From contig BCIC01000007.1 of the NCBI GenBank assembly GCA_001599835.1, positions 938,655-1,002,654 on the forward strand: 64,000 nucleotides of DNA, written 5' to 3'. Position 1 is the stretch's first letter, and the number at the start of each line of letters is the position of its first letter. This DNA is from Thermoascus crustaceus. Lineage: Eukaryota; Ascomycota; Eurotiomycetes; Eurotiales; Thermoascaceae. Below are positions 45,008 to 56,304 of the stretch, piece by piece. Under the pieces are notes generated by a model. It had not been told where the DNA came from. It worked only from the letters and a program-made list of their open reading frames with translations, and did not search any database. Both the position numbers and the translations under genes were made by a program.

Positions 45008-46609
45008 CTTGACAGTTCTTCTGCCGTTGCAGAAGACGAGAGTTGAGCGTGGGAAAGGAGGAAGAAACGGGGAGGAGAGGTCGAGGGGAGGACAAGCTCA
45101 GGACTCAGGAGACCGACTGGCGAAACGAACCCGATGATCCTGGTACCCGACAGTCAGACCAGAAGCTCACGTCTGACCATACGAGTCCGGAAATGGCCAC
45201 ACAAAGACCTGAAGGAGCAAGGCAAGAAAGAAGGAGTAGTCAGGGGGGAGAACGAAGGGACGAACGTGGACGAGTAGAAGGAACAACAACGGCGTCCCGA
45301 GTCGATAAGTTGTTCGGCTAGCTGTTCACGCCAAGGGTGAGGACGGCGGGCGCCGCAGGCTCCCAGGTGTCAGACCAGGGGCCGGTCAGGAACGGCGTGG
45401 TTAATGGTCCGATAAGCGAGATCACGGGTTGGACCGGTTGGTTCTGGCCAGGGTCCGGCTGGGGATGGCGCCGAACAGCTGCCGCTCTCCACGGGGAAGA
45501 GCCGGCTGCCGTCACAACGGAGTTCCAGAACAAGAGAGCGGTTATACAGAGAAGGGTGGAGTTATGATGTGCTTGCGGCTCCAGGTTGTCACCCAGATGG
45601 AGAATGGGGGCGATGTTGAGCCTGGATTGGATGGAGATTATGCGCGTCGAGCAAGGGGGAGGGGCTTGGTATGATAGACACCCAGATATGATGTATCTAG
45701 GTGTCTAGCTCTCTCCCAGTCTGCCTGCCTCTTGAAAGCAGAGCACACTCCCTACACGATGGTCATATCATGCGGAAAGGAAAGAGGATATGGATCCAGG
45801 CAAAATGCGCTTGACGCAAGTCTAATTGCTACTATGCCGATGGCATTTTGAAAGTACTACCTGGGTACCGAAGAGCTTGGAGAACATCATGGAGCGCAAC
45901 ATATCGAATATCGACGCCTACATAAGACTTAACCGGCAGAGGAGCAGTTTCATTGCCGTCAAAATTTCCCAGCATCATCTCCGCTTTCATAGGACTGGAG
46001 AACTATCTGGAGATTGAGGAGCCATCTTCGCCGGAGCCGTTGCATCTATGAGGACACAAAAACCTTGAAATATTCCCCGCAGAAAAGTTCTCGGCTATTT
46101 ATTCTGTACACCAGAATTGCAGGTGAATTGCATCTCTTTATGTGTCCGGAAAGTATACCGGGAGCTTGCAGCAGAGCTACTACAGGAACCGTGCAGTCAA
46201 ACCCTATCACAGGTCCATAGCGTCACGTGATATGATGCAGTGGTCCGGAAGTCTTGAGAAGTCCTTTGTCCCTGGAACAATAATAATCAGAATTAGAGAG
46301 CTAAACGCTGGCAGACAGGCAGTATTCTCGAGTGCATCGAGAGCAGCCGGTGCGGCTCCATTCTCGCGGACCGCAAAAGAAGGTCGAAATAGACTTCTGG
46401 CTCCCAAGGCGGAAGAACGTCGCCCCGGAGGAGCTTCGGCGGACATCCAACTTTTTTGGCAGCGGCAGAAGTACGCGAGGCTCCTGGTACCTCTTCCAAG
46501 CGGCGCCGCCCTGTCTCCTCCCTTTCTATATGCCGGGGCTGCTTCCTGACCTCCTGGAACTCTTGAGTATTATTTTTTAAATATTCATTGAGGCTTCCTC
46601 CATTACATC
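45008..46609. other. Divergent region, CotA / Tim54
   Basis: 1.6 kb. Frames of 60-135 codons occur but overlap and show no domains. The part next to CotA (45008-45300) is purine-rich on plus, so the CotA strand is CT-rich, fitting a long leader. The Tim54 side has GTCACGTGA (46222-46230). Confidence 0.45.
46222..46230. promoter_or_regulatory. CACGTG (bHLH-type) element upstream of Tim54
   Basis: GTCACGTGA lies about 380 bp before the Tim54 ATG. Basic helix-loop-helix factors of the Cbf1/Pho4/SreA-like classes recognise CACGTG cores, and TCACGTGA is common before fungal housekeeping genes. Function here is inferred. Confidence 0.35.
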
Positions 46610-48129
46610 ATGGCGGACTCCAATCCCCCCGCCTCAGCAGGCCAGCCTGAGAATGCTGCGCCGAAGGCCCCTCCCAAACAGAACCCAGCGTTCAAAGCGC
46701 TTGGTACGGTATTCCAGTCAATTGATATTATTCAGGCTAATTGTATACAGGGCTGCCTAACTTCCGCTTCAAGCTTCCGTCCCGAAATTGGATGATCTTC
46801 TGGACAATTACTGCTTCTTTCACCGGTGCCCTTATCTACGATCGGAGAGAGAAGAAGCGTGCGCAGCGCAAGTGGAGCAACTTGGTTGCGCACCTCGCCC
46901 ATGACACACTACCCCCAGAGCAGATGCGAAGGAAGCTTACGATTTTCCTGGCGGCACCACCGGGTGACGGACTGAGAGTTGCCCGGCAATACTTCAAGGA
47001 ATACGTCAAGCCCGTGCTTGTTTCCGCTGCTCTTGACTACGAAGTTATCGAGGGAAGGAGAGAGGGAGATGTGAGAGCAGCCCTGGCAGAGAAGATTCGA
47101 AAACACAGACGGACAGCTGGGGAACCGAGCAGTGTGGTGGAGGAACCGAGTGTGGAAAAGGCTGTCGCGGAGACGCGGCAGAGGATGGGAATCCACGATG
47201 AGCCCGGGCCAAAGGGTGATATAGTGATCGGACGCCATACTTGGAAGGAGTACATTCGGGGTCTTCACGAGGGCTGGCTTGGGCCACTTGACCCTCCTCC
47301 TCCACCTCCAGCTCCCCCCGCTCCAGAAGAACCCACCCCGACTTCCCCCGAGAAGACGGAGAAGGCGGAGACAGGAAGCTCGGATGACGCATCTCCCGTG
47401 GCCAGCTCTGCAGCAAACAAGGAGGAGGACTCCAAGAAGTCAGAAGAAGAAAAGAAGAAGGCCGAAGAAGAGAAGAACAAACCGACTGGACCGACACCGG
47501 CGTACATCTCACCAGCGGAGTATTCATCCCGCAACCTCCCTGCCACCCTGCCATCCTCCTTCGAGGGCTCCGTCCCTGTCCCATTCCCGCACCTCCTCGG
47601 TTTCCTGAACACCCCGATCCGCATCTACCGTTTCCTCACACAGCGCTACCTCGCAGACAGCGTAGGACGGGACGTTGCTGCGATCGTCCTCGCTTCGGCC
47701 GCCAGACCCTACCAGGACGGCTTCTACAGTGAGGACCCGAACCAGCCTACAACTCCTACTTCCTCAGATATCTCAGCCAGCCCGTCCTCAACAGCCTACG
47801 AGCAGCAGACGGTCCTCGAACACGAAGAGCAAGACTGGCACAAGTCCGCCCACAAGCGAGAAGAAGGGGCTGAGAACGAAGAGCGAGAATGGATCGACGA
47901 CATCGTCCTCGACCCCCGTCTAGCGTCGCGGATGCGCCGCTACGTTCTCCCCTCGGAGGAAGAGGCGCGCGCTGAACGCATCGCCGAGGGCAAGGAATGG
48001 GTCCTGGGCGAGGAGATGCCCGCGCACGTGCCGGTCTGGAAGCGACTCTGGATCAAGTACGGATATGGCGAGAGCGAGGAGGAAGCGAAGAAGAAGCCCA
48101 TCATTGGGAACATTGATGAGGAGGATTGA
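46610..48129 (+). CDS. Mitochondrial inner membrane translocase subunit Tim54
   Basis: Two exons, 46610-46703 and 46751-48129, with a 47-nt intron, give 490 residues. The junction reads FKALGLPNFRFKLPSRNWM. One transmembrane helix (WMIFWTITASFTGALIYD) is near residue 50, followed by a positively charged flank (RREKKRAQRKW), then a soluble domain that begins KLTIFLAAPPGDGLRVAR. A charged, low-complexity Lys/Glu linker lies around residues 225-270. The C-terminal part has the conserved KEWVLGEEMPAHVPVWKRLW segment. Family knowledge: Tim54 is part of the TIM22 complex that inserts carrier proteins into the inner membrane, facing the intermembrane space. It is convergent with the NatA subunit gene. 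Confidence 0.93.
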
Positions 48130-49211
48130 GAGTAGAGTAGACGAGACGAGATTTTTCTCGCATTAGTACCTCTCCCTCTCCCCCTTTCTTGTCGTCTTCT
48201 CTTTAACTGGCCAGCCGTCGTCCCCGTGCAGGTACCTACCTCAAGGGAATATCACTGGCTAGCGGAGAAAGGCTGTATTAATCCAGTCTTTCTCTCCCCT
48301 TTTCTCTCCCTTCTCTGTTTTGTACATGTATAGTAACGCATAGATCCACGACTCGGTTATCACTCTGCTGAACTGAATAGATACAGATCAAAGTTCCAGG
48401 ACTCAAAAGACTCCATACAGTCAACTAGTCTCTGTTCTGTAGCTATTACGGAAGATAAAAAAAAGCACATCTATATCTAAAGCACACAGTCAGTCTCGCA
48501 CAATTCAACTTTTAAGTCATCTATCCATGGATGAGGAAAAAAAGGCAGAAGGTTACATCATTGCGCCGTAAGACAGTCAGTTGCAGAGCGCAACATGAGG
48601 GTGGATTGGGCCAGATCCAAAAAAAAAAAAGGAAAAAGGATAATGCAAAAAATACACCCAAGCCTCTTTCTTTACCCATCCCATCCCATCTTATTTTTAT
48701 CCTTATCCGCAAATACACACACGGGAACTGTAGCTAGGTAATCGAGACGGATAGGATAGGTTAAGTCAGGTAGATAAAGATACGTATCTAATAATCATGG
48801 ACATCAATCATGCAAGCAAGGAATCACGTTTCCAAACAGGCAGTATAGGAGTACAGGTAGGTAGGTAGGTTAGGGATACATGTAGAAGCCAAAAAAGGAA
48901 ATGGGAGAGGGGCAAAAGCCTCGTGAAAGGCTGCCATCTCGTCTTTCTTTCTGCTTCGGGTTCTTCGATAAGTTAGGTAGTGTGGATTTTCGTTCCATTC
49001 CAGGGTTACAGAAGGGAAGGTCAAAACACTAATGCACATTTGTTTATTTCTCTGGACGCCTGCTGCCGCCGTATGATCCTTGCTTATTTTCTTTGTTTCC
49101 ATAAATTTGTTTTTTTAAGTGGATAGCTTACTAGGAATAGCCATCGCTAGTTAGGTAAGAGGATAGGGTTAACTATTCCAAACGTAGTTTATACATTTGA
49201 AAAAAAAAAGT
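48130..49211. other. Convergent spacer, Tim54 / NatA subunit
   Basis: 1.1 kb of 3' sequence with A-rich runs (48620, 49200) and GGTAGGTAGG repeats (48856-48870). Short frames only. Confidence 0.5.
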
Positions 49212-51875
49212 CTAATTAGACTCGGACTGGGGCTGGAAGGCGGATGCTTCCTTCCACTTATCGTGAGCCTTCTCGATGTAAGCGGCTTTTGTGGCCTGGT
49301 TGCTGCCCCATTCGTTGAGCAGGTCCAGGCCCGCGACAGCGCTGTTTATTGAGGCGTCCTCCAGATCGAGAGTGGACAAAAGGTCCTTCTCACACTGTGA
49401 CTTGGATTCGGGATCCAGCAGCAGCCGGGCAGTAAGGGCAGCATGGACGTGAGGAGTGCTGGTCTTGTGGGCCTCGAGGAATGAGGCGTTCCACTCCTTC
49501 AGATCCTGAGACTTGGGGAGCAGGGGCTCGAATTCGCTTGTCACGACCTCTGACACCTTGGGTGAGAGCGGCTCTTGAAGACCGTCCAATGCCTTTCGGA
49601 AACGGAGAAGCTGGACGTGTAGTGTTGGGTTGGACGCATCGATAGCGTGAGCAGCCAGAAGACACTTCAAGGCAAGAAGGTATTTTCCTGTCGGGCCGAG
49701 TTAGTAAATATAAGATAACCCCAAGAAGACTCGAACTTACTCCTCCTCAGGTAGACCTCAAATCCAATGGTCTGCACCTCAACGTTCTTAGGGCTGTACT
49801 CCAGCAAAGGTGTCAAGAACTTCATAGCGTCTTTGAGTGGATCTTGGGTCTGCACAAGCTTGGTACCCAGAGGATCAGGGTCCTCCTTCTTCGTCTCGCC
49901 ATCAGCTCCCTTCGCCGTTGCTGCACTCGCCTTCCTTGCCTCTCTCTTCTCAGCTTCCGCCTTCTCAAGCCTCTGCTGCTCTCTCTTCGCCTTCTTGAGG
50001 GCCTTCTTCCTTTCAGCGCTGTCTGCTTCGCCCTCAGCGCCAGTGAGACCGCTAGGTATTGGTCCATGGACCAGGTCAGGCTGGTCGTGCAGAAGGATAT
50101 AGGCCTTGACTGCCGACAGGGCCATCCGCGTAAAGAATGGGTGATCCCGCAAATGATCCTCCCAACGAACCATATCGACGTAAGCCCTGATCATGCCCTT
50201 CCGCAGCGAAAAGCTGTGGAAATCGAATTGGTCCTCGTGCCAAGTATCGAAAATGTTGTAGACCGCATGGAAACGCTTGAGAGCAAGCCCAAGCTTCCTC
50301 TGCCGCAAGTACGCCTCACCATCTTCAGTGAGATACCACACACACTGCATTTCATGCAGATCACCGAGCGCACCACCGACGGTTTCATTTCGCGTGAATT
50401 TGCTCATATTGTCAAGGGCCTTCTCATTCTCGTTGTTCCGAAGCTGGTACTTGGCCGCCTTGGAGTTGATATGGCGGTCCTTGACATCCAATGCCCTTGC
50501 TTGCTCCATGACCTCTGCAGCCTTCGGAAGATTTCCGTAGTGCTTCCATATTCTTGCCTTCGTCATGTGGTAGTCCACAGATTTCGGTGCCAGCTCAATA
50601 GCTTTATCCACGTACTCCATGGCTTTGGCCAAGTCGCGGCTGAGGTGGTAGTTGTAATGTTGCGCAAGGAAGTAGTAGACGGAGGATTGGAAATCTGTAC
50701 CATCGCCATTGAGCTGCTTCTCTGCAGATCCGTTGGCTTGAGACTCTAGCTTCCCGGATGCGTAACCTTCGACAAGTTCTTGGACAATGTCGCGCTTGGT
50801 CGGGTTGCTGTAGAGGGTCTTGATATTTGCAAAAAGAGATGGCACTCCTTTCCGAAGCATTCGCTGCAGGTAAACGTCCGCAGCTTCCCTGAAGTCATCG
50901 CCTTCCAAAAATTCTAGAGGGATTCGACGGGCAGCGTCGCCCTTAGGGTTCTTCGCAGCCCACTGGTCGTATACTGCCTTCAGAGCCTTGTGGTCGGTTT
51001 CCGGGATCCCCTTCGCTTTTATCAAACCCTCATAGTAATTTGAATTCTCAGGGTTCCGGTCAAGGAGAGCCGCATAGGCCGCTTCGGCTTCAGCTTTCCG
51101 GTCGAGTCGCAGAAGGTAGTCTGCTCTCATCTCCATGACCGCAAGCAAATCCGTGCTCCTCTTTCCGACAGCCTCCAGGTGTTCCAGCGCTTTCTCGATA
51201 TTCCCCGATTCGGCGATTATCGAGTTCTTGTACAATATCGCCTCCGAGTGCTCCATGTCGGATCTCGGCGGGGGGCTCTTCAGCGTCTCCTCGTACGTTG
51301 TCAGCACATTCTCTGCCTCTGCCAGATTTCCAGCCAAGTGGTGTGCGATAGCCAAGGCGGTCCAGTTTTGTCGGAAGGCCGGCCGTGCCTGGAGCATGGC
51401 GCTTCTGCTCTGGATGTAACCCTGGTAGTCTCGCATCTGCATCTGGAGCAGAGCAAGATCGCGCTGGATGGGCTGAGAGTCGGGTTCTAGTTTCAAGGCG
51501 AATTTGTATGCTTTGATGGCTTCTTCGTAGTTCTTCTCTGCTCGGTGCAGCAGACCGAAAACGTGCCAGCAGACGTGCGATTTCATGTCGTTCTTCAGCG
51601 CCTCCTTGGCCAGCGCGAAGGCCTCTTCCAGCTGTCCCTGGTTGCTCATTATCAAGGCTTTCATAGCCTGGGTGTCACCATGGTTGGGGTTCTTTTTAAG
51701 GATCTGGTCCGCTGCTTTGAGACCTGTTTCGAGACGGATGCTGTCAGCGCTGGCTCACGATCAGAACTGTGGCCGCACAACAGGATACCCTACCCTTCTT
51801 GTACTGCTTGTTCTCATAGTGGCGGACCACTTGACGGAACAGCGAAGCATCCTTGGAGCTCAATGGCTGAGGCAT
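49212..51875 (-). CDS. nat1: N-terminal acetyltransferase A auxiliary subunit (Naa15/Nat1)
   Basis: Three exons (51875-51794, 51723-49741, 49687-49212) give 846 residues; introns are 70 and 53 nt. The first junction gives QYKKGLKAADQILKKNP and the second LRRRKYLLALKCLLAAH, both matching the family. TPR-like helical pairs run through most of the protein (QAMKALIMSNQGQLEEAF; YEEAIKAYKFALKLEPDSQP). A lysine/glutamate-rich segment (KKALKKAKREQQRLEKAEAE) near residue 600 is typical of Nat1. It is the ribosome-bound scaffold of NatA, anchoring the catalytic subunit Naa10, which acetylates N-terminal Ser, Ala, Thr and similar residues. The start MPQPLSSKD agrees with family N-termini. Expected length is 800-870 residues. 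Confidence 0.95.
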
Positions 51876-52578
51876 GGCGGCCGTTGATACGTGCTGACGA
51901 CGCTGAAGGACCTGGGGCTGTGGAGAGTCGTGACTGTGCGTGAGGCCAGGTATGTGCGGGGAACGACTTCTCGCAAAGAGCAAGTCGCTAATGATATGGT
52001 ACAAGACAGAACTAGGGATTAAAGGTCACTGTGACTTGACAGACACTTCCATACCTCAGTCAGGTCGCTTCTTGGAGGCTCACGGGATCTGAGGCGCCTG
52101 ATCCACAGCTTTCGAAACTGATGCGACTCTCCCGGCGGCAGACGAAATAATTATCCGAGACTCTTCATAGAACGCTTCTCTGCATACATGGCCATGCAGC
52201 CTCCCGCTCCAACGTTGTGCTTCCAAGGCAGATAGCTTGTGTTCTGGGGCTTTCGGGGATTATTTAGCATTACTTTGATTATAATTGCATTCGTCACCAC
52301 GCAGCGCTTCCGACGCAAGGCACCGGACCTGTTCAATCGATTGCATCATTTCAATACCTGGCTGTATATACACTGGATTCTCCAGAGAAAATGTATAGCA
52401 ATATTTACACGGGCTATGTTACATTCGTATATGGATTGGCGTTTCGGAACTTTTGCATATTCCCATACCGAGTCGTCTCTTCCCACCCAAGAGCTGAGAG
52501 TCGACTGCTCGGTTCCGACAATGTATACCATTAAGCGTTTTAATCAAAATCCCCAGCTGACGAGCTCATCGCGTATTT
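51876..52578. other. Spacer between NatA subunit and Mix23-like genes
   Basis: 703 bp with the NatA subunit promoter and the 3' region of the Mix23-like gene (both minus). A plus-strand frame of 197 codons (52239-52832) overlaps the Mix23-like gene antisense and has no recognisable domain. Confidence 0.5.
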
Positions 52579-53230
52579 TTATTTCCGCTGTTGGCTCTCG
52601 CGCCAGCGATTCAGCGCTTCCTCCCAGCCCCCAGAAGTATCGCCGCACCTCTCCGTCACCAAGCCCCACGTTCGGGCGCGGACGATCTGTTCAACGCTCC
52701 GCTCGTTGCGGATCAGGTATGCCAGGGACTCCGTCCGTGCTTCTCGGGGGAAGAATCGAGCCGAGTACGGGTCTAGACGTTCGTCGACTACTCGCTCGCG
52801 ATCTTTTGCTGATTCCGTCTCTCTCAGGATAAGGTCTGGATCGTCGGGGTCGGGACTAGTAGCCACGCCGGCGCAATAGTTCAAGACATCCGATCTTGTC
52901 TGCCAGGAAGGGAAGAGGACGTTATTCTTGAACGACTGACAAGCTGCAGGATCTATCATCTTCTTAGTTCTTGTGGCGTCTATCTGGCGCACGGCGGTGG
53001 AGGAAGGGTCGAAGCCCGCGCTCGCCGGCGTCACCAAGGCATTGAGGTTCTGTGTGATGGAGTCGTCTATCGTGGACCGGGAGAGTCGTAAAAAGTCTGA
53101 ATGTTGTTCGGAAACATGATCAATATCATCCGACGAGCCACAAGCCTCTCATCAACGTACCTCTCAGTACCCTCTGATCGAAACAGAACTGAGGGGTGAG
53201 CGTCGGAGCAGACGTCGACTGCTGGGACAT
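52579..53230 (-). CDS. Mix23/Cid2-family protein (caffeine-induced death protein 2)
   Basis: Two exons, 53230-53161 and 53096-52579, with a 64-nt intron (GTACGT...ATTCAG), give 195 residues. The junction produces FCFDQRVLRDFLRLSRSTID, and the continuing sequence (SITQNLNALVTPASAG; FKNNVLFPSWQTRSDVLNYC) resembles fungal members of the MIX23/CID2 family. Cysteines at residue 16 and in DPAACQSF and LNYC fit a disulfide-type intermembrane-space protein. Family knowledge: yeast Mix23 is a mitochondrial intermembrane-space protein that supports import, while S. pombe Cid2 was named from caffeine sensitivity. The C-terminus is charged and Arg/Glu-rich. Assignment rests on recalled family similarity, so it is fairly but not fully sure. 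Confidence 0.82.
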
Positions 53231-53844
53231 CTTCCGACTCGCCAGGTCCTCCGGCTGTTTGGCTTGTTGAGAAGTGCGAGCCCAGAACCACTCCAGATTG
53301 TACAGCTATCACCTAAGCGGCGAGATCAGGACTGAATAAGTACGTAGTGCGGTACAAGCTCGTAAAGATGGTCTAGAGCTCGGGGTGGCGGTTCCGGACA
53401 GAAACTATACGCATACACGGTGGAACAGGGCTTATTCGAGAAATGCTTAATGGAAATGAACCCTTAAATTATCAGGGACAAAGCGACCTGCTTGCAGCAT
53501 AGAAACTAAGACCTTCACGTTGTCGGAATGTTGCCTTCGCAGCTCCGCATATCGATAAATTTCCAGATCACGGGACAGCGCGTTTCGATACGCGTTACAA
53601 ATACAAGCTCCATTACGTGTCGCGGATTGAGCTTGAATCGACCAGTCAGCTCCGCATGTGCGCGCAAGCTTCCCTCTTCTGACTAAACTCCTCCTTTTCT
53701 TTTAATCTTCTGTAGCGGTGTGTCGTTCAGATCCTGCCCGCTATTTTCTTCCATCGTCTGTTTATTTTTCTGAATTCTCGTTATTGTCTTATTAAGGTGT
53801 CCGCGTCTGGCTTTACCTGTTGGATAGAATACCCATAGTAAATC
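53231..53844. promoter_or_regulatory. Divergent promoter, Mix23-like / Fpg-type glycosylase
   Basis: 614 bp between two divergent starts. The part 53680-53800 before the glycosylase is pyrimidine-rich (CTCCTCCTTTTC and similar), fitting a leader. No specific element is asserted. Confidence 0.4.
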
Positions 53845-55038
53845 ATGCCCGAGTTAGCGGAAGTCGCGCGTATCGTGCACTTTATACGCAAGTACTTGGT
53901 CGACAAGACGCTATCCAAAGTGCAAGTGCAGCACGATGACATTGTCTACGGCAAGGCTGGAACCAGCGCCGCTGAGTTCCAGAAGGCGATGCAGGGGAAG
54001 AAAATCACCGGCGCGGGCCAGCAGGGCAAATACTTCTGGATAACCATGTCTTCGCCGCCGCACGCCGTGATGCATTTTGGCATGGCGGGCTGGCTGAAGA
54101 TCAAGGACGCGGACACGTACTATTACCGGACGGACAAGCCAGAGGATAAGGAGTGGCCACCCAAATACTGGAAATTTCTTCTGGAGACAGACGAAGATCC
54201 AAAGATGGAAGCTGCTTTTGTCGACTTCCGAAGACTGGCGAGAATTCGACTGGTGGACTGTCCCGCGGATGATATCCGAAATTACACTCCACTCAAGGAG
54301 AATGGACCGGACCCAATCGCAGACAAGGACATAGTCACGGAGAACTGGCTCAAGGAGAAACTGAAGAGCAAGAAGGTTCCCGTAAAAGCTCTGCTGCTTG
54401 ATCAGGCCAATATTAGCGGAATTGGAAACTGGATGGGGTAAGATAAAACATCCCCATTTATGTTTCCGAAGAAACACATACTGATGTCGCTCAGAGATGA
54501 GATTCTGTATCATGCCAAGATACACCCAGAGCAGTACAGCAACACCTTGAGCGATGATCAGATCAAGCAGCTACATGAATCCATTCATTACGTCTGCTCA
54601 ACTTCAGTCGAGCTGCTGGGTGATTCAGACCAGTTCCCCGAGCACTGGCTCTTCAAACATCGGTGGAGCAAGGGGAAGAAGAACCAGCCTTCTGTCCTAC
54701 CAAATGGAGAGAAAATTGTCTTCCTTACTGTTGGAGGCAGGACAAGTGCCGTTGTCCCGTCAGTGCAGAAGAAAACGGGCCCTGTCGCGAAAGAAATCAG
54801 TGACGAAGATGCCGGCGACGATAAGAAGGCCAACGGTACCCCGGCTGGCGGTAAGAGAAAGCGGACAGCTGCACAGAAGGAGGAGAGCGACTCTGAAGCC
54901 GAAGAAGCTGATACCGCGGCAAAGAAAACGGCGTCAAAGAAGCAGAGTAAGAAGGATGTCAAGACTGAAGACACGGAAGAGGACAAGAAATCCGCAGCAC
55001 CTGTGGGGAGGAGACGTTCTACGCGGACAAGAAAATAG
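53845..55038 (+). CDS. Formamidopyrimidine-DNA glycosylase (Fpg/Nei family), fungal zincless type
   Basis: Two exons, 53845-54437 and 54495-55038 (57-nt intron), give 378 residues. The N-terminus MPELAEV supplies the proline nucleophile P2 and E3; K62 (QQGKYFW) matches the conserved catalytic lysine. The helix-two-turn-helix is present (ANISGIGNWMGDEIL then HAKIHPEQY). Instead of the bacterial four-cysteine zinc finger, the C-terminal part has HWLFKHRWSKGKK and VFLTVGGRTSAVV, as in fungal and plant zincless members. A Lys/Glu/Ser-rich tail of about 90 residues ends in RRRSTRTRK and is probably nuclear-targeting and DNA-binding. Predicted to excise oxidised purines and nick the strand by beta/delta elimination. 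Tail to tail with the PARG gene. Confidence 0.93.
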
Positions 55039-55221
55039 TCACGATTTGAGTATTCAGTTGCATGGCGTTCAGGAGTCTTTCAAAGGTATTCTATGTACAG
55101 TACATCGTCTCGAGTGACAGGTTTGCGGATCGATACCCGAAGTCAGTCCTCAAGGGAGCATGCCTGCATACCGTAATCAAAGCCAGCTTTCTTTCGAATC
55201 CAAACTCATAAAGTCATTAGA
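55039..55221. other. Short convergent spacer, Fpg-type glycosylase / PARG
   Basis: 183 bp separating two stop codons. The 3' ends of the transcripts likely overlap. Confidence 0.5.
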
Positions 55222-56304
55222 TCATACCACAGTACCATGCAACTTCCGATAGAAGACGCCAAAATTCCCATTCCCATCCTTACCCTCCCGCAGGTCATCC
55301 ATAACCGCGAAAACGATGCTCTCCCACCAGCCCCCTTTGAACTCCCACTCATCGAAGACTTCCGCCCAGCAATCTGCAACTTCTTCCCTAGGATTCAAAA
55401 AGGCGCCACAACCGAACGCACCCAGAACGAGCCTTCGATGACCGTTGTACGCTGCGATTCGGAGAATAATGCGCATCTTCTCCTTCATCAGTTCTCTGTC
55501 CTTAGGATTCTTGTATTTGGGCTTCCCTTCATCTGTCAGAAGAGGCCTACACAGCGCCGCGATGCTGATGACGCTAACGACGGGTAGCTCATCTGGCTTG
55601 GTCAGATCCAGGAGCTTGTGGCCCTCCTTGAGATTTTCACGGATAATGACTACCGTGGGCGAATAGATGGCCTGATCGTCCTGAAGCGGGTAATACCGCA
55701 ACTTGAGCGTAAAGCTGAGGCTGCTCCGATAGCAGAGCGCTTCTTCCTGGGCCAGCGCACCGTTGATCCATCCTCCTCCAGCGCTGTACGCGTTGGCCAT
55801 GTTGAGAACGCAGACGGGCCGCTTGTCCCGCACAGTCATATATTGTTCACATTTGGCAACGCCGATCGCCGTATCGAAGGTGTCGGCGTCCACAACTTTG
55901 ATCTCGACAGGGAGAAAACTGGGACTGAACTTCCGGTTCAGGACCGGTGGTTTTGGCGGCGTGTATAGATAGCCACCGGGAGGTGCGTGAGGGACTATCC
56001 TGAGGATATTGGGGAGGAGCTGCTTCGTCTCTTTCGCCGTCTCTGCGAGCATCTTGCGCCTGCTCAGTTCCGCAGCTGATCGCTGACGCCTAGGTCTGGG
56101 GTGCTCCTGCGAAGAGAATGAAATGGTCGTTGTCTGTGGCGACTCCTCACTGACGTCGGAAATCTCACGCTGTACGTCAGGACGAAATGGTGGTCTGGAG
56201 ACGTTCAGTGAGCTGTCTCCCGCAGGGCGTTTTCTTCGTTCGGGGAACAGATAGAATGCAGATAATGTTGTCTGGATTAACTTGTCTTCATGCGGACTGG
56301 CCAT
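55222..56304 (-). CDS. Microbial-type poly(ADP-ribose) glycohydrolase (DUF2263, macrodomain)
   Basis: Single exon, 360 residues. The PARG signature GGG-x7-QEE is intact: GGG at 176-178 and QEE at 186-188 in SAGGGWINGALAQEEALC. Strands of the macrodomain flank it (KRPVCVLNMANAYSAG; VVSVISIAALCRPLL; LVLGAFGCGAFLNPREEVAD). The first about 85 residues are disordered, Ser/Arg-rich and may carry a nuclear signal (HPRPRRQRS). Family knowledge: bacterial/fungal DUF2263 proteins hydrolyse poly(ADP-ribose) and some oppose PARP during DNA repair. The start is the first ATG and it diverges from the Nar1 gene. Catalytic residues are complete, so activity is likely. Confidence 0.93.
   Translation of the reverse strand: MASPHEDKLIQTTLSAFYLFPERRKRPAGDSSLNVSRPPFRPDVQREISDVSEESPQTTTISFSSQEHPRPRRQRSAAELSRRKMLAETAKETKQLLPNILRIVPHAPPGGYLYTPPKPPVLNRKFSPSFLPVEIKVVDADTFDTAIGVAKCEQYMTVRDKRPVCVLNMANAYSAGGGWINGALAQEEALCYRSSLSFTLKLRYYPLQDDQAIYSPTVVIIRENLKEGHKLLDLTKPDELPVVSVISIAALCRPLLTDEGKPKYKNPKDRELMKEKMRIILRIAAYNGHRRLVLGAFGCGAFLNPREEVADCWAEVFDEWEFKGGWWESIVFAVMDDLREGKDGNGNFGVFYRKLHGTVV

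Noticed and set aside
49844..50749. 301-codon plus-strand frame inside the NatA subunit gene
   Set aside because: Antisense shadow; the minus strand encodes continuous TPR sequence.
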